The position numbers and the translations under genes were made by a program. Below, in pieces: positions 10,540 through 19,745 of a stretch of 48,491 bases of DNA. Source of the DNA: Cytobacillus solani (GTDB lineage Bacteria > Bacillota > Bacilli > Bacillales > Cytobacillaceae); assembly GCF_001420595.1 (NCBI RefSeq), contig NZ_LJIX01000006.1, forward strand, positions 3,965,485 through 4,013,975, given 5' to 3'. Numbering within the stretch: the stretch's first letter is position 1; each line of letters begins with the position of its first letter. The notes beneath the pieces are model-generated. The model ran no database searches, was not told where the DNA came from, and saw only the letters and a program-made list of their open reading frames with translations.

Positions 10540-12528
10540 TTAAACAGCATTAAATTGTTTCTTAATACTTTGAAAGTCTTGCTCTGTACATGAAACCCAA
10601 TGCCCTTCCTTTACTTCCCTTAAAATAGGCTCCTCTCCCTCTCCATTCCAGAAAAGGCTCTCATCAAATTTTATTCTCTTACGTATTTTTTCCGTATCTG
10701 GATCTGGCAATGGAATGGCTGAAAGTAGCGATTTTGTATAAGCATGTAATGGATTTTGGTAAAGTTCTTCACTTTCTGCCAATTCAACAATTTTTCCTTT
10801 ATACATAACTCCTATACGGTCGCTAATGTATTTCACCATAGAAAGGTCGTGGGCAATAAAGAGATAGGTGAGTCCCTTTTCCTTTTGCAGCTTTTTCATT
10901 AAATTAACAACCTGTGCTTGAATAGATACATCTAAAGCAGAAATTGGCTCGTCCGCAATAATAAATTCAGGGTCAACTGCTAACGCTCTGGCAATTCCTA
11001 TTCTCTGACGCTGTCCTCCACTAAATTCATGTGGATACCGATTGGCATGTTCCCGATTCAATCCTACGGTTTCTAGTAATTCATATACCTTTCCCAATCT
11101 TTCCTTCTTACTAGATGCAAGCCCATGAATATCCATCCCTTCTGCAATAATATCCGCAACTGTTTGCCTTGGATTTAGAGATGAATAGGGATCCTGAAAA
11201 ATCATTTGGATATTTTGATTTAATTTTTGTAAATCCCCTGACACTCTCTTATCATGGATATTTACATTGTTATATAGAACTTCCCCATCTGTGGCCTCAT
11301 ATAGACGGATAATGGTCCGACCTGTTGTTGATTTCCCACAGCCAGATTCTCCAACAAGCCCAAAGGTTTCACCTTTATAAATATCGAAATTGATCCCATC
11401 TACTGCTTTAACAACATTTGATCCTGAAGAAAAATATTGCTTTAAATTTTTTACTTCAAGAAGCTTCTCTCTTTTTTTAGCTAAACGATCTTTTTGTTTT
11501 TCAATCGCACTAACTTGTCTATGTTTTCTTAGAGTATCCGGAGGTATAATCTTGGGTGACTTTTCATGCAATAGCCAAGTTGCTGCAAAATGCGTCTCAG
11601 AAACCTTAAACATAGGGGGCTCTAGCTGATAATCAATTTTCATCGCATATTGATTACGTTCAGCAAATGCATCCCCATTAGGTGGATTTAATAGATTTGG
11701 AGGCGAACCAGGAATTGTAATAAGCTCCTCCGAATCCTCATTTAAGTTTGGCATCGCTCCTAACAGCCCCCACGTATATGGATGCTGTGGATTATAGAAA
11801 ATCTCTTCCACTTTCCCAATCTCAACAATTTTTCCAGCATACATAACGGCGACCCTATCAGCTATGTTAGCTACAACACCTAAATCATGGGTAATAAAGA
11901 TAATGGATGTCTCCATTCTTTTCTGTAAATTTCTTAAAAGCTCCAGAATTTGTGCTTGAATTGTTACATCGAGTGCGGTTGTTGGCTCATCGGCAATTAA
12001 TACCTTTGGATTACAAGAGATGGCCATTGCAATAACAACCCTTTGTCTCATCCCACCAGAGAATTGATGTGGATAAGAGGATAATCTTTTCTCTGGATTA
12101 GGAATTCCCACCATCTCTAACAACTTAATCGCTTTATCTTTTGCTTGATGCTTTGATTGTTTTTGGTGCTTAATAATACTCTCTATTATTTGATTTCCTA
12201 CAGTCATTGTCGGGTTAAGCGAAGTCATCGGATCTTGAAAGATCATTGAAATATCAGATCCGCGAATTTTTTGCATCTGTTTTTCTGTAAAATTGACCAA
12301 ATTATCCCCTTTAAAAATAATTTCTCCACCTGTTATTCTCCCCGGAGGATTAGGAATAAGTTTCATCAAGCTTTTAGATGTAACTGACTTTCCAGATCCA
12401 GACTCCCCAACGATGGCAAGTATTTCACCTTTATTAAGATGGAATGAAACTCCTCTTACCGCCTTTACTTCCCCCGCATACGTATCAAAGGATACTTGTA
12501 AATCTTTCACTTCCAGTATTTTTTCCAC
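10540..12528 (-). CDS. Fused OppD-OppF peptide transporter ATPase
   Basis: 662-residue protein with two ABC ATPase domains, powering peptide import. Domain 1: Walker A GESGSGKS (41-48), signature SGGMRQR (from about 157), Walker B LIADEP (about 177-182). Domain 2 starts near 355: Walker A GESGCGKS (393-400), signature SGGQRQR, Walker B FIIADEP. OppD and OppF are normally separate; fusions such as GsiA exist. The C-terminal extension of domain 1 ([15 protein letters not shown]..., about 285-300) aligns with the usual OppD cysteine motif, but every cysteine is replaced. The GTG start has GGAGG eight nt upstream. Confidence 0.93.
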   Translation of the reverse strand: MEKILEVKDLQVSFDTYAGEVKAVRGVSFHLNKGEILAIVGESGSGKSVTSKSLMKLIPNPPGRITGGEIIFKGDNLVNFTEKQMQKIRGSDISMIFQDPMTSLNPTMTVGNQIIESIIKHQKQSKHQAKDKAIKLLEMVGIPNPEKRLSSYPHQFSGGMRQRVVIAMAISCNPKVLIADEPTTALDVTIQAQILELLRNLQKRMETSIIFITHDLGVVANIADRVAVMYAGKIVEIGKVEEIFYNPQHPYTWGLLGAMPNLNEDSEELITIPGSPPNLLNPPNGDAFAERNQYAMKIDYQLEPPMFKVSETHFAATWLLHEKSPKIIPPDTLRKHRQVSAIEKQKDRLAKKREKLLEVKNLKQYFSSGSNVVKAVDGINFDIYKGETFGLVGESGCGKSTTGRTIIRLYEATDGEVLYNNVNIHDKRVSGDLQKLNQNIQMIFQDPYSSLNPRQTVADIIAEGMDIHGLASSKKERLGKVYELLETVGLNREHANRYPHEFSGGQRQRIGIARALAVDPEFIIADEPISALDVSIQAQVVNLMKKLQKEKGLTYLFIAHDLSMVKYISDRIGVMYKGKIVELAESEELYQNPLHAYTKSLLSAIPLPDPDTEKIRKRIKFDESLFWNGEGEEPILREVKEGHWVSCTEQDFQSIKKQFNAV

Positions 12529-12540
12529 GTATTCATCCTC

Positions 12541-13554
12541 CTATTTACGCATTTTAGGGTCCAAGGCGTCTCGCAGACCATCTCCTATCAAATTAAAGCT
12601 AATCATGATCAAGCTGATAATTATTGAAGAAAATGCAAGCATATGCGGATAAATCCGCAATAATTTGTATCCATCATTTATTAATGTTCCTAAAGAAGCG
12701 ATAGGAGGCTGAAGCCCTAGACCGATAAAACTTAAAAATGCCTCTGTGAAAATAGCTGTCGGGATCGTAAACATAGTTGTAATAATTATGGGACCCATTG
12801 TATTTGGAATTAAATGCTTCCAAATTAATCTTCTATCCTTTGCTCCAAGTGTTCTGGAAGCTAATACATATTCTTGTTCTTTAAGCTTTAGGATTTGTCC
12901 CCGTACAATCCTAGCCATTCCCACCCAGCCTGTAATAACCATTGCTAAAGTAATAGAAATGATCCCTGGCTGCAAAACTAAAATAAGTAAAATAACGACA
13001 ATTAGACTTGGGATACCTACTAATATTTCAACAATTCTTTGCATGATATTATCAATCCGACCACCGTAATAGGCAGATATTCCACCATAAACAACTCCGA
13101 TGATTAAATCAATTAATGCTGCTAAAATAGCAATATATAATGAAATACGGGTTCCTTCCCAAACGCGTGTCCACAAGTCCCTTCCTAAATTATCTGTACC
13201 GAACCAGAAGTATTCGGTAATCCCGCTTTCTTTATAACGGTCTATGCCTTGAATGTCTGTTCCACTTACACCTAGCCAAGAAACTTGTTCAAGAATTGGT
13301 ATCTTTGGCGGTAGATTAGCTCTAGTTAGATTTTGTTCATCATAGCCATGCTCATTCGCATAAGGACCAAATATGGCTAAAGCTAGAATAATAGAAATCA
13401 ATATAAGTCCTATGAATGCTGCTTTATTCTTGCGAAAGCGCTTCCATACTTCAGCCCAATACGTAATAGTTGGACGAGAAATTGCCTCTGTACCATTTTC
13501 TGAATCAGCTGGCAGGAACAGATCATCTGTGATTTCTTTCTCGTTTATACTCAT
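12541..13554 (-). CDS. Oligopeptide ABC transporter permease OppC type
   Basis: 337-residue inner-membrane permease. OppC_N region: WKRFRKNKAAFIGLILISII (about 33-53), followed by a long extracytoplasmic insert, then FGTDNLGRDLWTRVWEGTRIS, the OppC hallmark. The EAA-type coupling loop SRTLGAKDRRLIWKHLIPN and EAFLSFIGLGLQPPIASLG near the C-terminus contact the ATPase. ATG overlaps the oppB stop by four nt (ATGA), giving translational coupling. It pairs with OppB. Confidence 0.93.
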   Translation of the reverse strand: MSINEKEITDDLFLPADSENGTEAISRPTITYWAEVWKRFRKNKAAFIGLILISIILALAIFGPYANEHGYDEQNLTRANLPPKIPILEQVSWLGVSGTDIQGIDRYKESGITEYFWFGTDNLGRDLWTRVWEGTRISLYIAILAALIDLIIGVVYGGISAYYGGRIDNIMQRIVEILVGIPSLIVVILLILVLQPGIISITLAMVITGWVGMARIVRGQILKLKEQEYVLASRTLGAKDRRLIWKHLIPNTMGPIIITTMFTIPTAIFTEAFLSFIGLGLQPPIASLGTLINDGYKLLRIYPHMLAFSSIIISLIMISFNLIGDGLRDALDPKMRK

Positions 13555-14484
13555 TGTTTTGTCCCCCCAGATAATCTAATCCTTGGATCAATGACTCCAT
13601 ATAAAATATCAACAATTAGAACAACACCAATAAATAAGATGCTATAGAATAATGTCACACCCATAATTACCGGAAAATCATTTGTCATAATCGATTTAAC
13701 AAATTGCTCCCCAAGTCCTGGAACACTAAAAATCTTTTCGATAACCAATGTGCCGGTTAAAAGCGAAACTGTCATTGGACCCAGTATTGTTATGATTGGT
13801 ATAGCAGCATTTCGAAGCCCATGCCTCATCACGACCGCAAATTGATTTAACCCTTTTGCCTTAGCTGTTACAATATAATCCTGCCCTAATACTTCAAGCA
13901 TTTCTGTCCGCATAAATCTAGCAATTGTCGCAATAACAAAAACAGATAACGAAATCGTTGGTAATATGGAGTATTCAAAACCTTCCCAAAACGCGACTGG
14001 CAGCCATTGCAGTTTAACCCCAACCCAGTATTGCAATAATCCGGCAAACACAAAGTTTGGAACAGATAATCCGATAACTGCTATTACCATGGCAGCATAG
14101 TCAATCGCTGTATTGTGTCTTATCGCAGCAATAATCCCAAGAATTATTCCCACCATACATCCAATAATTAATGATTGAGCCCCCAAGACGGCTGATGCTC
14201 CAATCCGTTCCCCTATAATGTCTGAAACTGGTCTGCCGTCATATTGAAAGGAAACCCCTAAATCCCCTTTAAAAATATTGGCCATGTACTTTACATATTG
14301 AATAGGAGCAGGTTCATCCAATCCATATCTCTCATAAAGTTTTTCTTTTTGTGACTCAGATAGCCTTTCATCATTAAATGGGGACCCTGGCAATGTCTGC
14401 ATTAAGAAGAACGTAAACGTGGCAATAATCAAAAATGTAACTAGCATATAGCCCTAATCTTCCAAAAATATATCGGCCCATCAT
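13551..14484 (-). CDS. Oligopeptide ABC transporter permease OppB type, apparent 1-nt frameshift near the start
   Basis: Inner-membrane permease partner of OppC. Core blocks: TFTFFLMQTLPGSPF, GLDEPAPIQYVKYM, GDLGVSFQY, the coupling loop YIVTAKAKGLNQFAVVMRHGLRNA and VIEKIFSVPGLGEQFVKSI. OppB proteins normally start with about ten residues before the MLVT segment. Here a strong GGAGG precedes ATGATG (14484-14479) reading MMGRYIFGRLG, but the frame breaks at a GGG run (14454-14452): one G too many separates this start from MLVTFL at 14447. It may be a sequencing error, a real mutation, or translation may start at 14447 without an SD. It is the first gene of the operon. Confidence 0.85.
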
Positions 14485-14537
14485 TTTCCACCTCCCCCCC
14501 TAGGGATACTGACCATATTGGGATATATTTAAAGTAA

Positions 14538-14553
14538 TGCAATTTTCATTCCA
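14538..14553 (-). promoter_or_regulatory. Candidate sigma-54 promoter of the opp operon
   Basis: The minus strand reads TGGAATGAAAATTGCA: GG and GC ten nt apart, matching the -24/-12 consensus TGGCACGNNNNTTGCA except at two positions. It lies 54 nt upstream of the first oppB ATG. Weaker than the two sites in the neighbouring hydroxyproline-type operons. Confidence 0.5.
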
Positions 14554-14572
14554 ACATTAGTTGAATTACAAA

Positions 14573-14587
14573 AAGATTCAGAAAATA
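14573..14587. promoter_or_regulatory. Candidate CodY box upstream of oppB
   Basis: AAGATTCAGAAAATA matches the CodY 15-mer AATTTTCWGAAAATT with three mismatches. Peptide permease operons are known CodY targets in Bacillus. Confidence 0.4.
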
Positions 14588-14710
14588 TCTTTTTTCAGAC
14601 TGCTCAGTGTTTTGGTGTCAAAATAATTTGACATGATTATGTATATTTTTTTGAAAATGTATAAATTTTTTTCCAGTGTTCCCTTTCTTAATTTTGGATT
14701 AATGAATAAT

Positions 14711-14741
14711 TAAAATAGACAGCCTCTATATTGAAGCTGCC
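14711..14741 (-). terminator. Likely terminator after AGCS symporter
   Basis: On the minus strand GGCAGCTTC and GAGGCTGTC pair (with G-U pairs) around AATAT and run into CTATTTTAATT, directly after the symporter stop codon. Confidence 0.55.
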
Positions 14742-14762
14742 CATTTATGAGAGATTAAGTTT

Positions 14763-16232
14763 TTATCCAACAGACTGATTATTATTGAAAGCGCTCTCTT
14801 CTTTGCATTTCTCTTCCCAGAAATCCGCCCCTTTAATTCCAACTTTAATTGGATCAAAAACCGGATCCAGACCTGCCCTTTTCTGAGTTTCATAGTCCTT
14901 AAATACTTTGATTGCTGGCTTAGTTAAAAGCAAAATCGCTATGAGGTTTAGCCAAGCCATGCTTCCAAATCCTAGATCTCCAAGTGCCCATAATAATGAT
15001 GCTGATTCAACGCTTCCAAAGTAGACCATTCCTAAAAATACGATTTTCAAAATTATTTTTAGCCAATTCATTTTTAGTTTTTTATCAAGAAAGACAAGTG
15101 TTGTTTCGGCGATATAGTAGTAGGCCATTAAGGTAGTAAAGGCAAAGAAGAAGATCGCAATAGATACGAATAAAGAGCCAAATCCCGGTAAAATACTTTC
15201 TACAGCCTCCTGAGTCCAAATGGGACCAGCTTCAATGCCTGCCATTTTATCAACAATTGGTTCTTGCCCTTCAGGCGTAATGCTATACATACCTGTAATA
15301 AGAATCATTAGCGCTGTTGCTGTACAGACAACGATCGTATCGATATAAACGGAAAACCCTTGTACAAGCCCTTGCTTTGCTGGATGGGAAACTTCTGCTG
15401 CAGCAGAACTATATGTTCCTTCACCGACACCAGCCACATTAGAAAATACCGCTCGTTTTACTCCCCAGGCAATTGCAGCACCGACAATTCCTCCAAATAA
15501 TTCATTTGTTCCGAAAGCACTTGTGATAATGAGGGCGAACATCGCGGGAACCTCAGCAGCATTTGCAAATAATATAATAAAGGTTACAATCACATACCCT
15601 AATGCCATAAAAGGAACAACTTTTTCTGCTACATTTGCAATTCGCTTTACCCCTCCGAAAATAATGATTCCGAGTAAAAGAACTAAAACGATTCCAGTCA
15701 TACTCTTATGAATGCCTGCTGTATTTTCAAATCCAACCGCTATTGTATTTGCCTGAATACCAGGTACTAATATTCCGTAACAGAGAGTAACAACTATCGC
15801 GACCAACGAGGCAAACCATTTTATCCTTAACCCTTTTTCAATAAAGTAAGGGGTGCCGCCGCGATATTGGTCTCCTTCTTTGATTTTATAAACTTGGGCT
15901 AGAGTGGATTCAATAAAGGCACTCGCTCCCCCTAATAAAGCCATGATCCACATCCAGAAAACGGCTCCAGGACCACCAAATGCAATAGCTGTAGCAACAC
16001 CCGCTATATTTCCAATTCCCACACGGCCTGCAAGTGCCATACAAAATGCCTGAAAAGATGATACACCAGTTTCAGAACTCTTTCCCTCAAACAGCAATTT
16101 AATCATTTCTTTAAAATATCTAATCTGCACAAAACGTGTAGCTATCGAGAAAAATAATCCGGCTCCAAGTGCAAAAACGACTAATCCAAGACTCCATACC
16201 TGCCCAACTGCCCAATCTACCATTTGTTCCAT
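14763..16232 (-). CDS. AGCS family sodium:alanine/glycine-type symporter
   Basis: 489-residue amino-acid carrier of the alanine/glycine:cation symporter family, about ten membrane helices. Signatures: GAGLFFSIATRFVQIRYFKEM at the start, FCMALAGRVGIGNIAGVATAI, GGPGAVFWMWIMALLGGASAFIES (family pattern), RGGTPYFIEKGL, and SAAAEVSHPAKQGLVQGFSVYIDT. Usual substrates are Ala, Gly or Ser. In this setting it may import free proline, hydroxyproline or D-amino acids (inference). The start has a GGGGG ribosome site. It follows the racemase genes after a 155-nt gap containing a hairpin, so it may be expressed by readthrough. Confidence 0.9.
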   Translation of the reverse strand: MEQMVDWAVGQVWSLGLVVFALGAGLFFSIATRFVQIRYFKEMIKLLFEGKSSETGVSSFQAFCMALAGRVGIGNIAGVATAIAFGGPGAVFWMWIMALLGGASAFIESTLAQVYKIKEGDQYRGGTPYFIEKGLRIKWFASLVAIVVTLCYGILVPGIQANTIAVGFENTAGIHKSMTGIVLVLLLGIIIFGGVKRIANVAEKVVPFMALGYVIVTFIILFANAAEVPAMFALIITSAFGTNELFGGIVGAAIAWGVKRAVFSNVAGVGEGTYSSAAAEVSHPAKQGLVQGFSVYIDTIVVCTATALMILITGMYSITPEGQEPIVDKMAGIEAGPIWTQEAVESILPGFGSLFVSIAIFFFAFTTLMAYYYIAETTLVFLDKKLKMNWLKIILKIVFLGMVYFGSVESASLLWALGDLGFGSMAWLNLIAILLLTKPAIKVFKDYETQKRAGLDPVFDPIKVGIKGADFWEEKCKEESAFNNNQSVG

Positions 16233-16321
16233 CGAATACCCCCTTTGATTTTAAAGAATCATAAGAATTTTCAGATTAATGTAATCAAAAAAATAAAGCT
16301 ATTTCAACTTTATAAAAGAGA

Positions 16322-16350
16322 ACAGATAGCTTCGTAAAGGAAGCTGCCCG
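16322..16350 (-). terminator. Hairpin between racemase paralogue and symporter
   Basis: On the minus strand AGCTTC (16345-16340) and GAAGCT (16333-16328) form a stem followed by an uneven T-rich stretch; probably a partial terminator or processing site. Confidence 0.45.
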
Positions 16351-16386
16351 TTCCTCCATTTGTTAGTAAATACTACTTCGGAGCAC

Positions 16387-17328
16387 TTACTTTAATAAAA
16401 ACCCTGCAGCCAGCGGATCTTCCTGATCTAAAACATATGTCTGCATCCCAGTAATAAATCCACGGCTCGTGAATGCAAACTGATAGCCGTCCTCTGATTG
16501 GTTGGCTAATTGAACGGTTATGAAGCTGTTAAAAATACTTTCATTTTCAAACGGTTGTTTCATCGTAAATTCACCGTTAAAAAGTAAGCTTGCATAACAT
16601 GCTGCAGCTGTGCCGAACCCTGGCGAACGGACAATGAAGTTATCTTTTCGGAAGGTAACCGTTTTGATTCGTCCATTTGGCAATAATAAATCATCGAGTA
16701 AAACTACTCCTTTAATCGATTGGTTCGAATCAAGAGCTGTATTCACTTCCTGCCCCCATTTTTGCACTTCAGACAGATCTTCCATTTGGAGCTCAAAAGG
16801 AACATCACTTTTTTTGAAAATGGCATATAATTGATCTGCTTGTACAAGGGAATAATTTGTATCTTTATAAGGAATATTCATTTGAATAATTGTGCAGGGA
16901 TTGCTTACTAGCTCCACTGAAATAACCTCATCCTTTTCTACCACTGCTCGAACAGAAATGACACCGCTTACTGTTTCCAGTTTATATTCATTCGATTTTT
17001 TTTGAGACAAATGACCACATTCCAATAAAGCAGTAATCACTGCAATTGCTCCACCATATTGAAATGGTACCGTTCCTTCATGGGTAAAAAATACAACTGC
17101 TGCATCTGCCTCACGGCTAAACGGGGGAACAATTAAACAACCGTTTAAACCAGCAAATCCACGGGGTTCATTCAGTAATAGCTTAATCTCATCAGCATAT
17201 ACATGAGGAAATTGCTCATCTAATTGCTGCAAGCTCGGATAATAACTGAGTGGTGCATCTTTAATAATACGAAAAGCTTCTCCGGCTACATGGACATCTG
17301 TTGCGGTATATGCCTTTTGAATCTTCAT
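16387..17328 (-). CDS. Proline racemase family protein lacking both catalytic cysteines
   Basis: 313-residue paralogue of the adjacent epimerase. The fold markers remain: TATDVHVAGEAFRII (cf. TTIDTHTGGNPTR), LLNEPRGFAGLNGCLIVPP, and a C-terminal SRGFITGMQTYVLDQEDPLAAGFLL. The active site is rebuilt: the usual MCGH (C91 in the neighbour) is QYGG here (Y91), and the usual SPCGTGT is SPGFGT (G237). The two-cysteine racemase/epimerase mechanism is therefore impossible. It may be a pseudoenzyme, a structural partner, or have another activity. The frame is intact and its ATG overlaps the epimerase stop by four nt, so it is maintained and coupled. Confidence 0.85.
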   Translation of the reverse strand: MKIQKAYTATDVHVAGEAFRIIKDAPLSYYPSLQQLDEQFPHVYADEIKLLLNEPRGFAGLNGCLIVPPFSREADAAVVFFTHEGTVPFQYGGAIAVITALLECGHLSQKKSNEYKLETVSGVISVRAVVEKDEVISVELVSNPCTIIQMNIPYKDTNYSLVQADQLYAIFKKSDVPFELQMEDLSEVQKWGQEVNTALDSNQSIKGVVLLDDLLLPNGRIKTVTFRKDNFIVRSPGFGTAAACYASLLFNGEFTMKQPFENESIFNSFITVQLANQSEDGYQFAFTSRGFITGMQTYVLDQEDPLAAGFLLK

Positions 17329-18365
17329 TTCACGTCCTCCATTTCATGTTCCTCCATTGGGGGTATGAGGAGAAATCCTTCTTTAAGCGGATCATCTTCG
17401 TTATAAAAGAATTTGTGCATGCCCATGAGCCAGGCTGACCCAGCAATTCGCGTCACGACTGCCGGCACTCCATTTACATCTGTCTCTTCAAGAACACGGC
17501 CACGGAATAGTGAGCCAACAATGCTTTCATGGACAAATTCTTCTCCGACACTAATTTCTTGCTTGGAATAAAGCGTTGCCAATTTAGCCGATGTTCCCGT
17601 TCCGCATGGCGAACGGTCAATTCCACCTGGAGGAACAATGACTGTATTTTTCACATCCGCATCTTCATGTACCGGATCGGTGAAAAATTCTATATGCGTC
17701 AACCCACGTATAAATGAATGTTCCGGGTGAACAATCTCTGTTGCTTCGTTAATCGTATTTCTTATGAAGATTGCTTTTTCAATAATTGTTGATGCGTTCT
17801 CTGGTACTAAATCTAGTCCGACCGATTTTGCATTGATAATGGCATAGAAGTTGCCTCCATAAGCAATATCTGCCTCTACACTCCCGATCCCCTCCACATC
17901 TACAGAAACACTCTTTAATAGAAAAGCTGGGATATTGCAGAAAGACACCTCTTTGGCTTTGCCATTTTCAACAGTGATATCCGCTTCTACCAGTCCAGCA
18001 GGTGTGTCCAAGCTGATTGTAGTAATAGGCTCCTGAATGGGAATTAACCCAGACTCCACTAACGCAGTACAAACACCAATTGTGTCATGTCCGCACATCG
18101 GCAAATAACCGCCAGTTTCAATATAGATCACACCTATATCAGCATCAGGATGACAAGGATCGGTCAATAATGCCCCAGACATGATATCATGTCCTCTTGG
18201 TTCATTCATTAATAATTTACGAATCCAGTCATACTCTCTTTTCATATGAAGCATTTTTTCAGACATAGTTTCTCCCTTTAATTCTGGAAGACCACTAATG
18301 ACTGTCCTTGTTGGATTGCCTCCTGTATGTGTATCGATGGTTGTAAAGACTCTATCTGCTCTCAT
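17325..18365 (-). CDS. Proline racemase / 4-hydroxyproline 2-epimerase
   Basis: 346-residue cofactor-independent racemase family enzyme that interconverts L- and D- forms at C2 of proline or 4-hydroxyproline. Both catalytic cysteines are present: C91 in MCGHDTIG and C254 in DRSPCGTGTSAKLA. Other markers: TTIDTHTGGNPTRTVI at the N-terminus and NEPRGHDIMSGALL. Clustering with a D-amino-acid oxidising flavoprotein complex favours 4-hydroxyproline epimerase, but HPC deaminase and alpha-ketoglutarate semialdehyde dehydrogenase are not in the window, so proline racemase is possible. Its start overlaps the preceding flavoprotein gene (ATGA) and its stop overlaps the paralogue. Confidence 0.9.
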   Translation of the reverse strand: MRADRVFTTIDTHTGGNPTRTVISGLPELKGETMSEKMLHMKREYDWIRKLLMNEPRGHDIMSGALLTDPCHPDADIGVIYIETGGYLPMCGHDTIGVCTALVESGLIPIQEPITTISLDTPAGLVEADITVENGKAKEVSFCNIPAFLLKSVSVDVEGIGSVEADIAYGGNFYAIINAKSVGLDLVPENASTIIEKAIFIRNTINEATEIVHPEHSFIRGLTHIEFFTDPVHEDADVKNTVIVPPGGIDRSPCGTGTSAKLATLYSKQEISVGEEFVHESIVGSLFRGRVLEETDVNGVPAVVTRIAGSAWLMGMHKFFYNEDDPLKEGFLLIPPMEEHEMEDVK

Positions 18366-19537
18366 CTCGCCAACACCCTTTCTGTAAACCGGTTAAAGCT
18401 CAGCGGTTCAACTGGAATACAAGTTTCCTTCTCATTAATAAGCTCTTCTATCACTTTCCCTGTCACAGCGGCAAGGCTAATGCCATCCCCCTCATGACCG
18501 GCTGCAATATAATAGTTAGGAATATGTTCGACCCTTGAGACAATTGGCAAATGATCTTCTGTCCACGGCCGCAAGCCCGCATATGAACGAATCACCATCA
18601 TGTCAGCCATTTTCGGATAAAATCGGATTGCTCGATTTGCGATGCATTTCATCACCTCGTTATTCACTTTTGTATTAAATCCAACAAACTCCCTGCTGCT
18701 GCCTATCAGAAAGTTTTGACTTTCCGTTGGTTCAAAAACAAGTGCAACCCCGTACTTTTCAGTCAAAGGATCTACATGACGCTGACCACCAAATTTAGAA
18801 ATTAAGTAACCAAACTCCATGACCTTTCTAGAACCAACATGCTGCTGCCTGGATGCTACGATAATATGGCCTTTTCTTGGTTGAATCGGGATGGATAGGT
18901 CTAGCATCTCTCCTAAATAAGGAGCCCATATTCCTGCTGCATTCACAACATGTTTAGCCGTAAAAACCCCTTTTGATGTTTCTACAGTAAAAGAGCCATT
19001 TTCTTCTTTTTTCATTGATTGAACTTCGGTTTGCTTATATGCCTTTGCCCCGAATTTCTTAGCGGCATCAAGCAATGAAAAAGCAAGAAGATACGGGTTA
19101 ACTGTAGAATCAGTTGCACATTCAAGTCCCCCTAATAAATCATCCGCAAAGAATTTAGATTCCTGCCGGATGTCTTGTCGGTCAAGCATACGAAATGGCA
19201 GGCCCGCTTCTTTTTGGCGGTTCACCCATTTCTGCGCAGCCTCCATCTCTTCTTCTGTCTCGCAAACAAGAATGCTGCCAGGTGCACGATATTCGAACAT
19301 ATGAGCTAATTCCTTACTTAAATCAGCTACTAATTTCTGACTAACTAATGACATTTGACTATCAAACCCTGGATCTTTATCGATAGCAAGAATGTTTCCG
19401 TCACACCTGGAAGATGTTCCGCTGACAAATTCTCCTTTTTCAAGGATCGTTACGTCGATACCAGATTTGGAAGTATAATAGGCAATTGAACAGCCTATTA
19501 TTCCACCGCCAATGACTAATACATCACAATGATTCAC
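18362..19537 (-). CDS. DAO-family FAD oxidoreductase (D-hydroxyproline/D-proline dehydrogenase-type beta subunit)
   Basis: 391-residue flavoprotein of the D-amino-acid oxidase fold. The N-terminal dinucleotide motif is VLVIGGGIIGCSIAYYTSKSG, followed by DVTILEKGE; the second FAD region is HVVNAAGIWAPYLGEML and the C-terminal signature YYIAAGHEGDGISLAAVTG. Relatives (HcnC, OoxB, LhpB) oxidise D-amino acids or D-hydroxyproline within heteromeric complexes containing [2Fe-2S] and second flavin subunits. Those subunits are encoded on the plus strand across the regulator gene (21472-23313). First gene of the sigma-54-driven minus operon. Confidence 0.88.
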   Translation of the reverse strand: MNHCDVLVIGGGIIGCSIAYYTSKSGIDVTILEKGEFVSGTSSRCDGNILAIDKDPGFDSQMSLVSQKLVADLSKELAHMFEYRAPGSILVCETEEEMEAAQKWVNRQKEAGLPFRMLDRQDIRQESKFFADDLLGGLECATDSTVNPYLLAFSLLDAAKKFGAKAYKQTEVQSMKKEENGSFTVETSKGVFTAKHVVNAAGIWAPYLGEMLDLSIPIQPRKGHIIVASRQQHVGSRKVMEFGYLISKFGGQRHVDPLTEKYGVALVFEPTESQNFLIGSSREFVGFNTKVNNEVMKCIANRAIRFYPKMADMMVIRSYAGLRPWTEDHLPIVSRVEHIPNYYIAAGHEGDGISLAAVTGKVIEELINEKETCIPVEPLSFNRFTERVLAR

Positions 19538-19577
19538 ATCTACAATCTCCCTTCACTTTGCTGCCTAATGTATCTAT

Positions 19578-19593
19578 TGCAAATAATGTGCCA
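19578..19593 (-). promoter_or_regulatory. Sigma-54 promoter of the dehydrogenase/epimerase operon
   Basis: The minus strand reads TGGCACATTATTTGCA, an essentially perfect -24/-12 element (GG, ten nt, GC), 41 nt upstream of the flavoprotein ATG and divergent from a sigma-54 activator gene. Confidence 0.85.
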
Positions 19594-19663
19594 ACAGGCT
19601 TTTTTTCAAAACATCCCCCTCCTATTTTAAAAATCCTCGAAAAATCGCCTTTCATTCACTAGT

Positions 19664-19678
19664 AATTTTCTAAAAATT
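19664..19678. promoter_or_regulatory. CodY box overlapping the regulator promoter
   Basis: AATTTTCTAAAAATT differs from the CodY consensus AATTTTCWGAAAATT at one position. It ends on the first base of the -35 hexamer of the regulator gene, a position suited to repression during amino-acid sufficiency. Confidence 0.65.
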
Positions 19679-19706
19679 TGATAAAATAATGTACAATATT
19701 TTATAC
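19678..19706 (+). promoter_or_regulatory. Sigma-A promoter of the sigma-54 regulator gene
   Basis: -35 TTGATA (19678-19683), 17-nt spacer, -10 TTATAC (19701-19706), 40 nt before the chosen ATG. Confidence 0.6.
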
Positions 19707-19745
19707 AGTGTATATTTTCTTTTACACTTCAAGGAGGAGATCTGT

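Noticed and set aside
16233-16330. Search for a -24/-12 promoter before the AGCS symporter
   Set aside because: No GG-N10-GC element with reasonable flanks on the minus strand.
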